From assembly GCA_949987565.1 (NCBI GenBank), contig OX465111.1:10497202-10561201 (forward strand): a DNA stretch of 64,000 nt. The letters run 5' to 3'. The translations under genes and the position numbers were made by a program. Source of the DNA: Luidia sarsii (Eukaryota > Echinodermata > Asteroidea > Paxillosida > Luidiidae). The notes under the pieces were generated by a model, which was not told the origin of the DNA, searched no databases, and saw nothing but the letters and a program-made list of their open reading frames with translations. The number at the start of each line of letters is the position of its first letter. The first letter of the stretch is position 1. Below are positions 24,501 to 34,640 of this stretch, in pieces.

Positions 24501-27005
24501 TAATGAAAGCGTAATACATGTATAGGCCTACACATTGTTTTGCAAACTACTTCAAACTCATTTTTGCAAGATCTTTTGTTTTTTGTCGAGGACGATGTAG
24601 GCTTATCATGTGTGTGACTATTGATTAGTGACTTGCATTTGGGGCATTTTAGTTTGTGTTTGGGTTCAGTTGGTGGTGCTTTTTATATACATAGTGTTGT
24701 ATAGGATGAAGCGGTTTATCTTGGCCGAAAGAACTATTGATTTGTCGATGACCATTTGAGGTCAGCATGCGCGTCTCGTACAAGCTTGGTATACATGGAC
24801 CTATATTTTCACCATGCAAACCTTCAAATCTCATTTTATACATGGACAGGTTGGAATAAACGTTAATTGTGCTCATCCTTACTTCTTTTCTTCATACAAT
24901 TATTGGGGAAGCGTAGCATACGATCCATGCTGGGGCATTACCCGAACATTCAAAATACCACGAGCTTTTTCAATTGAAGTACATGAGCCGGGGAAGTACG
25001 TTTAAAACCGAATATTAATTTTTCCCTCAACTCTTCTTATAGTTATATCACCTTCTCATACAAATTTAGGCACTTAGCCTTTCCGAGGTCACTTATTGGA
25101 GCAAGACGATGTTCCGGGTGCAACACGATCAATAGCGTTATTAATTTCGTCGGCCGATTCATAATTGAAGGTCTCCGGCAAATATTGACGGGTGGGTTAG
25201 TATAAGTTATAGCGTACTGGTGCTCAATATTCCCATTAACGTCCCTGGAAAAGGGCCTACTAAAGCTTGAGGCATAGTCATCGGACCAGACTTGGTCAGA
25301 AATGGTGGATATGAATGCCAATCATGGCGGGTATTGCACTCAATAATAACACTAGGATGATGCAAGGCAAATCTATATAAACACGGGAGATGCTTATTGG
25401 GCTATGGAACAAGGAACTCGGGTCGTGGATTCTGTCTGAGTGGCGTATTCCGCTCCCAATCGTACAATAATTCTGCGATACATTTTGTTGAGAATGTAAT
25501 TCAACTTTGTATGTTTTCCCCGGTGTTGTCAACACTGCGTGTTTAGGCCTATGATTCTGTACGATAGACCTCACGTAGGCTATACCGGTCAGTAAAAATA
25601 CAAACGTTTTCCTCGTACAAAACTCTACTTCGGAATTTTATTACTGTTCTTCAGTCGCTCAGAATAGAGAAAATGGTCTCTTTGAGGTTGATGTTGATGC
25701 GTCATTTTTTGGTCAAAGCGAATGTTTTTATCTTAAGAATGTTGCCCGAAACTCTTTACACTAGCTGTTGAACACTGTTTGCACGGGTGTACTAAATTGA
25801 ACCAAAGGATTGCTATCGAAAAGGACCTACATTAACGGAGCGATCTTGCACAGGATTCGAACGTGGGACGCCCACCGGTGCTCACGTCTTACCACCATTC
25901 GTCTTACCACCAAGCCTTGAGCTTTTCAAAAATTGGCCAAAGTGCGGTATCCTATCGGGTAAAGGACAGAGTATCTGACAATTAGCTCTTTTAAATGCAT
26001 TGCTCAATTTATTTGCTAGGCATTTTATAAAGTATAACAAATTGGAGCCTTCATGTTGAAGGTAGGGTACACTATTTCCGAAGGTCAAAGAATCGCTCCC
26101 AACATCATTTTGTCAAACTCAACGTAGGCCCCTATACATCAAATAACACACCTGCGTAAGTTTCGGCTCAGTCAGTCAAACACGTCATGAACAAAAATGG
26201 AAACGAAATCTAATGCTAACTCTTTTTAGACGCAGAGGGCCGTATTTGCAAAAGGAACTCATTGTTCCGTGGAGCGATCGTGAATTTTACCCTTTCTCGA
26301 AAACGGCAGATTTTCGAGTTCTTAAATTTTACGGACTGTCTGATACCATTACAAACCTCTTGATGAGTAAGTAATTTCTCAAATTTGGAGACACCAGAAA
26401 TTGGGCACTTTGCAAACTATAAAAGCATGTCCTTTTTAAAAACAAAAAACTTAATGGTAAAACATGTCTTTTTTCAATCACTGTAATAATTATTATGTAT
26501 TGAATATAACAATTGGGTTGCAACTTTTTATTATTATTTCACACCACTCATGTATGCATACAAAGATATATTTCTTCAAAACCAAAGCTTAAGCTCATGC
26601 TCCAGATTCATTAAAACGTGATGTTCATTAATGAGATACCTAGATCTATATCTAGCCTGCCACAAAATATCCAACTGAGTTTTAGCTTTTCTGAAGACAG
26701 AAACATAGCTGCATGTGACTCAACTCAAAATGCCATACAATGGATTCACATGGATTAATTTTATTCTCAATACTTTTATCTCTTAACACATTCTTAACAA
26801 CATCAATTGTTGAAATACATTTGAAAGTTAAATGCACATACAATAATCAAGGTTTATCTTTTTAGAATTATTCCGTTGGCATATTTAATTTCGCTCATTT
26901 ATGAAAAAAAAAGGAACTGTGCTTACAATCTAAATAGCTACTTTACTCAAGCATAATCGATATTTAATAGTCATTTTCAAGATACTTTACCACTATTTTG
27001 ATCAG
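24501..27005. other. Gene-free stretch with tRNA-like block and polyadenylation signal
   Basis: No protein family recognised. On the minus strand at about 25,850-25,905 a tRNA-like SINE fragment has TGGTGGTAAGACG repeated and GTTCGAATCCTG. About 26,060-26,460 is distantly similar to MITE family C (59.8 kb). An AATAAA on the minus strand (26,760-26,765), 240 bases after the stop of the four-transmembrane gene, is a plausible polyadenylation signal. Confidence 0.4.
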
Positions 27006-27242
27006 CTACAGATGTGTTGACTGGTCGTATGCATCCAGCTGACAATACCCTTTGTGAAAACTACTGGTTGCATCTGGAGCCATGTTGTGTGGTCTGCTTG
27101 TGGATGGTTCCAAGGACTCATCAGGATGGGTTTGGCTTGGTCCTGAACCACTGTCAATGTTCATTTGTGCGGTAACATCCAATGACATGCTTGGTATACG
27201 GTGGGCATCAAACCTTTCTTTGATTTCGTTCACCAGAGCTTG
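27006..27242 (-). CDS. Four-TM gene, exon 6 with stop
   Basis: 78 codons plus TAG, acceptor CCCTCATAG. The tail peptide begins QALVNEIKERFDAHR and is Ser/Pro-rich. No transmembrane segment. Confidence 0.7.
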   Translation of the reverse strand, partial: QALVNEIKERFDAHRIPSMSLDVTAQMNIDSGSGPSQTHPDESLEPSTSRPHNMAPDATSSFHKGYCQLDAYDQSTHL

Positions 27243-30200
27243 CTATGAGGGAAATGTAGGACAGGATACAGGAAATAATTAGGGAATTCCCTCCAGTCCT
27301 GCATATAGAATAGCCACAGTTTAGGAATCATTTTTTCCCTTCATATCAACTTCAATTGTTTTTAAGAGTTGAAAGAAGTGGGCTTGTCTAAAATAGTTAC
27401 ATTTAAAGTGCACCAAAATCCTCAAAAATGCTTTTAAGCATGCTTCACTGAATCCTGGCCCGGATATATATTTGTTTTACTCTTTATTATCAACATTTTT
27501 TTTGCCCACCATTTTATATTTCTACCTCTCCTTGTAAAAAATGAAATGGTTTTCAAACTAAAGGCATGCAACATATTCAGTCTTTTTAGTAAATGTAAAA
27601 CAAACTTGTACATAAAAACCCGCCTGGATTTATAACAGTCCATCTGGAAAACTAACACATTCCACAGAATGATTTGGCATAGAGACTGCATTGCCTTTAC
27701 AACTATAAGGGTTGGAACTATTTTGGGAACAAAGGCCTATAGGTAAATGAAAGTAAATCCCTATATTATACAGCAGTAGATCCTTACAGAAGGAATTCAC
27801 AGAGGCTTATGCAAATCCATGGTCAATCTCATGCCCTGAATTAGTAAATGAAAGTTTTTCTTGCTCTGTGGTTGTTTACCTAGAAAATGACACAAAGGTC
27901 AGGGAAAATGTACATGATTCTGATCAAGATTCCTAGGTTCCACCATAGATGAGGGTCTTATATAGCAGACAATATTGACCTGAATCAGGTGATATACCAT
28001 CACACACCAACCACTTGTCCAGATATCAGGTGACTGAATGCAGCAGGCATACAAAAGATGGGCATGCCAATGGTCATTAGATATGATATGACAGGTGTAA
28101 TGGAAGCCTGGTGACTTATACTTGCCTTGTAGTCCACACCGGGTTGGTCTGGTGGAACAAAGGTAGATTCCTGCCTGAACTGATAAGCTATCTGCTCCTG
28201 GTCCTCATACACCCAGCTCACATGGTACAGATCCGATTCCCCATTAGCCCAGTCCACTGCAGGAGGCTCTCTGCTATCTGGAGAAGGTGTTAACTGTGAC
28301 AGCAAACACACATGAAAAAGAAGTGAAAATATTGTGTAGTTTGATCAAAGAAGATGAAGTCCATAGAGAAATAGCTTTTGATTACTAAACAATATGTAAT
28401 CTAAAAATAGATCAGTTTTACTTTTATATATAGAAAAAAATATTAACCAAGATAATTTGATAAACTTAAAATAATTGACAAATAACTTTGTTTAAATTGC
28501 AAACTTAGACCATTGCTTTCCACAGAAATTGATTTTTTGTTCCAAAACAGATTTTTCAGAAAAGTTCAGTGAAAAGGGGAAAGAAAATAACAGGTAATTT
28601 GGATTCATTGTATATCATGTGCAAACATGTGAGGACAAACCACCCACAGTTTGATCAGATTGATTTTGTACTTTCTTACAGGTAATCCCAAAGTTTTTCT
28701 CAGGGCTAATTACATAATGACTGACTGAAGGTGGCTTTATCATTGTAATTTCGAAAGGATGAACTTCATACATAAAAATGAACACTTTAAAAATAAAAAT
28801 CATTCACACCATCTTCTAGCAACAACATTGCACGATGTATGAGTTAGATTCATAGTTTAAAAATTTTCAATCCAAAATGTTATTTCATCAAAAATATATG
28901 TTATAAAAAAAAATATTTTGGTTCAGTGTAACTCTTTATGCCTGTTTGCAACAAGAGTCACCTGGTTAATTACCAGCATTTCATTCATTACCTTAAAGTT
29001 GAACTTTCTTTGCGGTTTCTTATTGTACTTTTGAAAGGTGCTCCTCATGATGTGTGCTTCATACTGGGACTTGCTCCTTTCCTCTGGCGTTGGCTGGGGC
29101 ACAATGAGGGTGCAGTAGACATAGGCTGTACCTACGAGTGAAGCTACTACCCCAATGCAGCTCCCTAGCAGAGCAAGAAGATAAGCTGCAGGCAACATAT
29201 ACATGGACAAAAGATTATAAGAATCTGGATCTATGCAACCATCACCACTTGAATTGTATGAAAATTCAAAATTCATTCAGAGATATCCATAGGCCATAAT
29301 GGTATTCTCTGGAAGCAAATTGCTTCCATGTGAAATTCTTTATCCCGTTCCGTTTGTGTACTTCCTTGTGAACATAAAGTGTCAAGTGGCAGAAAAAAAT
29401 ATGTCTAGATACAAGTCAATGATACTAGAAAATTTTATACTAAAGGATGCACTTTAAATTCTTGGTCCAATTATTCTAGGCACGTGTACATGTTCTTCAA
29501 GAAATGCATACAGTGATTTATACGACATTGGTAAAAGTCAAAAGATTGCCACAGTTTGTGTGTTAAACCATTAAACATTCCAAAAACGAAATCCTGCGAA
29601 GGTTTTAGGTCAAATGGTGATCTGAGAAAGGAGAAAAATGCAAAAAACCGTCACAGTTTTCGCACCGTCCTATAGTGTAAGAAATAATTTATTACTCGCG
29701 AGTAATTAGCTATTTGTCGATGTTTGAGTGAAGATTTCTCAAGAAGTACAGCATCACAGACCGTAAGATGTCAACATGAAGAATCTATCATGACCATCTA
29801 CAAACTGTGTAAATTAGGAGGACATTTGTGGACATCAATGTTTTCCGATCTTCCCAATGTTGTATCGGGCCTTTAAATACTGCCTGATGCTTATCATGTT
29901 ATTGTTCTGCCTTCTATTATGTTATAATATCTCATTCAGCCATATATAATATTTTAATTAATTTCAATTGTTTTAACATATGATTTATTAACTGCCAATG
30001 AGGCTAAATATCTTAACAACATCTGACATAATATGTCAGATGTTGTTAAGATATTTAGCCTCATTAAATATGTTATATTTAATGCCCTTCACCTTGAGTG
30101 AGGGCATGCCCCCAACTCATAAGGAGCAATTAACTGCAAGCAGTTGTAAACCCTGCTGTGGATGATCAGGGAATCAGGTAATAGACAATGATGCCTTTTG

Positions 30201-32954
30201 TCTTTCATGGTTTTACTTACTTGGGAAAATAGTGGACCGATTGCGTGCCGTTGCACTGTCACGCACACCTGCCCACTCAACCATCTCGGTCAGGATGATA
30301 TTGGCAACGCTGACACACAGGACAGTCAGGCAAAGGACCATCATCACATAGCTCTGCAACAAAGACCCATGGTGTTGACATAATATATAGTATAAAAAAT
30401 TATGGCAGTAGTGTGAAAAGCTTTTTACAAATGGGGAATAAAGCAGCAAAAAAAAAAAATGAAATATGCGATCCTTGTTCCACAATTCTCCTGTCCATTC
30501 TTCTATGAAAGCATTTCATGTTTTTCAAATTTATCATTTGTCTTTTTGCTTGATTATTTTGGCTGAATATCGGTATCAGCCTATGCAGTGAGCAGAGGTG
30601 CTTTACTGCTGCAATGCATAACACAGAACAAGCCTTAAATATGGGTTTCTTTCACTCTTGACAAATAGTGCAAACAACTACCTAGCTATTATTATACATA
30701 AAAGCCTAACGAAGTGATGAACTAATTTTGCAGTTTTGACAAAGATTCCTTCCTTCCATCTTGAGAATGAGGATATCAGCCTATGCACTGAGCAGGTGTT
30801 TTGCAGCTGCAATGCATAACGCAGAACAAGCCTCAAACTGGCTTCCTTTGCTTTCACTCTTGACAAATAGTGCAACTACCTAGCTATTTTATACATAAAA
30901 GCATAACGAAGTGATGGAAAATCAAAGACTGGAAAACAAAATTTTGCAGTTTTGACAAAAGATTCCTACCTTCCATCGTGAGAAGGATATCAGCTTATAA
31001 AGTGAGCAAAGGTATTTTACTGCTGCAATGCATAACGCAGAACAAGCCTTGAAAATGGGTTTCTTTCAATCTTGACAAATAGTGCAAGCAACTACTTAGC
31101 TTTTTTTATACATAAAAGTACAATGAAGTGATGGAAATTGAAAGAGCAAACAAACTAATGTTGTAGTCTTGACAAAGATTCCTACCTTCCATAGTGAGAT
31201 GCTCTTGTTGCACAACACCATTAAAAGTAGGACGGTGCCACTGAGGAAGATCTAAAAGAAAGGTAAGTCATGCATTCCCTATGCACGGGTACTCTAGAAG
31301 ATTTGCATTTGTCATATTTTTGTATTGTGTACAGCAGCATTAGACTAAGTCTGTGTCCATTGACTAAAGCTTCAAGATGTATGAAAGCCGATTGTGCCTC
31401 CATATGAAATATATTCACATAGACTCTGCCATTGCAAATGAATTGGGACAAGCCAGCCTTATTAGGAATAGCTAAGTGGAGGATTTTCAGTCTCCCGGGC
31501 AGTGTGAGTTAAAGTGAAGGAGACAAATAATGAGAAAATCGTTAGGGGTCACAAGAATGCAAAGCGGATTGAGGATGAGAGTGGAGGAATCAGAAACCAA
31601 GATAGGAGATTTGATAGGACATTTGAATACATCAAAATAGAATCAAACATGGCAAGGAGACAGTGCCAAACCAATGTAGTCTAACACAACCCTTATACAT
31701 GTATGTCATGCAGGCATAAACTCATTTCCTTCATTGATCAGAGTGTAACAACTTGTTTTTATTTACCAGTACATGTATAGGCCTACACGTATTTATGAAA
31801 TTTCAGCCAAAACGAGGCTATGAAGCCACTCTAACTATCATTGAGCAGGCTTTTGGAGACAGTTTTTCAGCAGATGCTCGTCTTAAACATGAAATCAAAC
31901 TGGTGTATGAAGAGAATGAAGCCCGGGTCAGATCCAGGGATTTATAACAGGTTCTTTGTTTGCTTGGAAGACACGAAGAAGTGCACAATTCCACATACAA
32001 TTATAGTCAAAATGTAAACAAAAAAGAAAAAAGATCATACTGCCGGATAGCCATGAAAGCCACAATTCAAAATTTGACATCTCCTGGCTGCTTGGAAAAT
32101 AACAAATTCTTTGGCAAATGTCTACAGAATGCTGGAAATTTCTAATTTTAATCATATCCCCGTTGAAGCCTCTTTTCATGCAAGTCTCAGGTTCATTCAT
32201 CCATCTTATCTTATGAATCCTAAATCTTTGTGCGCTGGGGCTGATGAATGCTTTGGGTGTCCATTGAATGAATGAAGGAGTTTGGTCAAACATCAGTGAG
32301 GGCAGAATGTTAAGGAGTATTATAGGATGGATAATCAGCAATTCTAAGATGAAACTACTGGCGTCCACTAATTAATTTTGTGTGATTGTGGAATGCCTGT
32401 ATAAGGATCATTTCTAGTACCTACGTGTATGTCAAGGATAACTTATATTTTTTTGAGCTGCAGGATATATATTTTAGATTTAAATGTGTCTTAGGCCTAT
32501 GTATTCTAAAACATTAAAACTGCATTTCTGTGTAAAATTACTTGACATAAAGATATCTGAAATATATTAAAAATATATATATCAGATAATAGAAATAATA
32601 ATTGCAATTTAATTATGTACACATGAAATAATAAACACTGACATAGTGACATTATCTCAGTATGGATTTGATTAGCACTGAAGTATAAAATGAGTGTGCT
32701 GAGCATGCCAGTCAAATTGATTGTTTATCATTGGGTTTTTCCCCTTTATTTTGTTTGATTGTACATGGTGTAAACGCCATTCCTTTACCTACCACAATAC
32801 CTGTCCATATGATACATCCTGTGCTGAATACGTCTGGCATGTGGAAGAGTGCAACCAGCCCCACTGACACCATCATGGCTCCGCCCAGCAGGTAGAGGGC
32901 AGCAAACAGAGCCACACCCAAGACAACAGCTCTGCTGCTAAGACAAGCAGCCAT
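27006..32954 (-). CDS. Four-transmembrane MS4A/CD20-like protein, complete six-exon gene (334 aa)
   Basis: Coding exons in transcription order: 32,954-32,793; 31,251-31,186; 30,353-30,221; 29,230-28,992; 28,293-28,126; 27,242-27,006, giving 334 residues. Four hydrophobic segments lie at about residues 9-34, 44-66, 78-100 and 128-160, with short loops and a long hydrophilic C-terminal tail (about 165-334). Exons 1-2 join as CIIWTGIV/IFLSGTVLLLMV, which resembles the W.GI.FI.SG signature of CD20-like proteins. The loop between segments 3 and 4 has an NRS glycosylation sequon. The tail is rich in Pro/Ser/Asp. These are membrane proteins, often modulators of signalling or calcium entry in vertebrates; the role here is unknown. 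An acceptor (CTTCTTTACAG) 21 bases before the ATG implies a spliced 5'UTR. Other tetraspan families (TMEM176, MARVEL) are not excluded. Confidence 0.7.
28126..28293 (-). CDS. Four-TM gene, exon 5, with a GC donor
   Basis: 56 codons, acceptor GTCACAG. The only boundary that keeps frame with exon 6 and gives a good consensus is AAG|GCAAGT, a GC-type donor. It encodes part of the acidic, Trp/Tyr-containing cytoplasmic tail. Confidence 0.65.
28992..29230 (-). CDS. Four-TM gene, exon 4
   Basis: 239 bases, acceptor GCATAG and donor GTAATG, phase 1 to phase 0. It encodes transmembrane segment 4 (LPAAYLLALLGSCIGVVASL) and a basic juxtamembrane stretch (KYNKKPQRKFNFK). Confidence 0.75.
29997..30065. 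repeat. Perfect 33-bp inverted repeat with 3-nt loop
   Basis: The left arm starts AATGAGGCTAAATATCTTAA and the right arm is its exact reverse complement, ending TTTAGCCTCATT. Only AAT separates them. It lies in intron 3 of the four-TM gene, 356 bases downstream of exon 3's acceptor end. Confidence 0.95.
30221..30353 (-). CDS. Four-TM gene, exon 3
   Basis: 133 bases, acceptor TTGCAG and donor GTAAGT, ending in phase 1. It encodes transmembrane segment 3 (VMMVLCLTVLCVSVANIIL) and the loop with the NRS sequon. Confidence 0.75.
30565..31185. repeat. Intronic tandem repeat (three units, about 220 bp)
   Basis: Three diverged units share ATATCAGCCTATGCA(C/G)TGAG, TGCAATGCATAACGCAGAAC, TTGACAAATAGTGCAA, TACATAAAAGC and a closing GACAAAGATTCCTACCTTCC. 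The last phrase spans the real donor site of exon 2, so the array appears to have grown from that exon-intron boundary. Confidence 0.8.
31186..31251 (-). CDS. Four-TM gene, exon 2
   Basis: 22 codons (IFLSGTVLLLMVLCNKSISL...) between acceptor TTTTAG and donor GTAGGA. It completes transmembrane segment 2. Its 3' boundary is copied several times in the adjoining intron. Confidence 0.7.
32793..32954 (-). CDS. Four-TM gene, exon 1
   Basis: 54 codons from ATG (MAACLSSRAVVLGVALFAAL...) to donor GTAGGT, phase 0. It contains transmembrane segment 1 and the start of segment 2. The donor was chosen over a GTATTG four codons earlier and a GTAAAG shortly after because it keeps frame with exon 2. Confidence 0.7.
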
Positions 32955-33544
32955 TATCAGTCGTACCTAATCTGTAAAGAAGTTGAGTTTCCATAATCAG
33001 TATGCTTCATAAAGCAAAAGGCTGAGAGTGATTTCAGAATTGAGAATATCAGTTTTATATGCTACGTAAAATTTCATGCCAGATGCAGCATCTGGTGATG
33101 TAGCGTATTGCCTTCAAAGTTACAGTATTACAGTCTTGGTCATTGGTAGAAAAAAAAATTGCCGTTATTACATACTAAACAATCTCATTGTAAATTGTAA
33201 CTGGTCCATTCCAGTTCAATTTATCTGTGCCAAATTGGACTACTCAAACTTGCATTTTCAAATTTAAAAACATTTTGTGGGAAATAGTGTAAAGGAAATC
33301 TTGGAAAGATATTGGTTTAATAATACCCTTAATGTAAAAGGGTGAGAAAAAAAACCTAATCAATAGACCAACTGGTGATATACAAAAATGTTGCAAACTG
33401 CTTACTGACTAAAATTACCAAAATGTAAATCTAAAATTTAGTGGGCCTGACGTTTCGATCCTAGCAGGACCTTTCTCAAAGGCAGAGTGACAAGGACAAA
33501 ACAGATACATGTACACGAAGGAAGGGGGGAGAGTGAATAGGACA

Positions 33545-33715
33545 CGGATGAGAAACAAAGGACAAAGAGTGAAGCTGGTAGGGAGAGATCAAAGGGAAGG
33601 GCAGGGGGTAGGGTAGGGATTAATGAGAGGAGGGGGAAAGATCAAAGAGAAGGGCAAGGAGTGGGGTAGGGATTAGTGACAATAGGGGGAAAGATCAAAG
33701 AGAGAAGTGTGAAGG
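33545..33715. repeat. Purine-rich tandem repeat in Penelope-like 3' region
   Basis: About 2.6 units of roughly 65 bp, with shared words GATCAAAG(G/A)GAAGGGCA and GTAGGGTAGGGATTA. Lies between the GIY-YIG frame and the element's 3' end. Confidence 0.75.
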
Positions 33716-33755
33716 ACTGAACACAAAAGATGGATTATCAGAAAGCTGCATGGTG

Positions 33756-34523
33756 TTAGTCATTACCCTCCTGGATGTTAAGACCATGTGGTTGAATAGT
33801 CCGAAGACGCTTCATCCACATTTTCTCACGGCTAAGACGGACAGCATTATTACGGTGACCAAGTGATTCTATGCCCAGTACACTCATGTCTGATATCGAA
33901 TGATCAGGGAGATTGAAGTGATACCCAACAGGGGTGTCCATTTTACCAGTTTTGATAGTAGACCTATGGCCATAGATTCGTTTTTTGAGGGTGTTTTTGG
34001 TCTCGCCAACATACTGAATATTACAAACTCTACAAGAGATGAGGTATATGATGTTTGAGGTAGTGCACGTGATAGAGCCATAGGTCGTGTGGGTAGTTCC
34101 AGAAGAATGTCCATTGAAAGAGTCTATTTCCTTGACATGTGTCTTGCAAACAATGCATTTCGAGGTACACTTAAATGTACCAAATTTGGTTGGAGGTGAA
34201 GAGTCCAAAGGGGGAACCTCTGCTCGGACAATTAAGTCACGCAGGTTACGGGGGCGCCTGAAAGCCAAAACAGGCGAATTAGGAATGGCTTCAGCCAGAC
34301 GATCCGAAGTGTGGAGAATATGGTGGTTTTCCTTAGTTATCTTCCTGATAGACCAACTATTATTATGTAGAGAAACGACACTGTCTGGCAAAACCACTTG
34401 CAAAACCACTTGCTCAAAAAAACTTGACTTACAATATTCCCCAAAATCATGAATTTGTGACGCGTATTTGTCAACCGGATGATGGTCAGCAGTGACAGCA
34501 GGCTCTGTGTACAGAACATGCAC
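33756..34523 (-). CDS. Penelope-like element C-terminal ORF with GIY-YIG endonuclease
   Basis: An uninterrupted 255-codon frame. Residues about 88-105 (FRRPRNLRDLIVRAEVPP) match the linker that follows the reverse transcriptase in Penelope-like elements. A C..C pair (KCIVCKTH) follows. The GIY-YIG nuclease starts at IIYLISCRVCNIQYVGET (about 158-175), followed by R/K-rich KKRIYGHR and the C-terminal MWMKRLRTIQPHGLN. In intact elements this nuclease nicks target DNA for retrotransposition. The polymerase half is absent here, so the copy cannot be autonomous. The labelled start is not a true initiator; the protein is a truncated C-terminal part. Confidence 0.85.
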   Translation of the reverse strand: MHVLYTEPAVTADHHPVDKYASQIHDFGEYCKSSFFEQVVLQVVLPDSVVSLHNNSWSIRKITKENHHILHTSDRLAEAIPNSPVLAFRRPRNLRDLIVRAEVPPLDSSPPTKFGTFKCTSKCIVCKTHVKEIDSFNGHSSGTTHTTYGSITCTTSNIIYLISCRVCNIQYVGETKNTLKKRIYGHRSTIKTGKMDTPVGYHFNLPDHSISDMSVLGIESLGHRNNAVRLSREKMWMKRLRTIQPHGLNIQEGND

Positions 34524-34640
34524 TTCACGATTTCTATATACACGTCACACATACCGTACGTGCCACAAAATCATGACTTATGGGAAAACTGTAAGTCCAT
34601 TTTTTTCGGCATGTGGTTGTGCCAGACCGTGGATGTTATT

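Larger units (their letters stand above)
33360..34640 (-). mobile_element. Penelope-like retroelement (5'-truncated copy with inverted 5' segment)
   Basis: Minus-strand element. It holds the GIY-YIG reading frame (34,523-33,756), a purine-rich 3' region with 65-bp tandem units, and a 3' end TTTGAGAAAGGTCCTGCTAG then GATCGAAACGTCAGGCCCAC and GCAACATTTTTGTATATCAC. The interval 34,562-34,630 is an inverted, diverged copy of the element's own 34,380-34,460 segment (AAAATCATGA...CTGTAAGTCCA...GTGGTTGTGCCAGACCG), so the element carries an inverted second copy at its 5' side. No reverse-transcriptase catalytic motif remains. Its 3' end is the probable source of the short dimers elsewhere in the window. 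Confidence 0.75.

Noticed and set aside
31928..32368. 146-codon minus-strand frame
   Set aside because: Hydrophobic and lacking any domain or splice support. Located in intron 1 of the four-TM gene.
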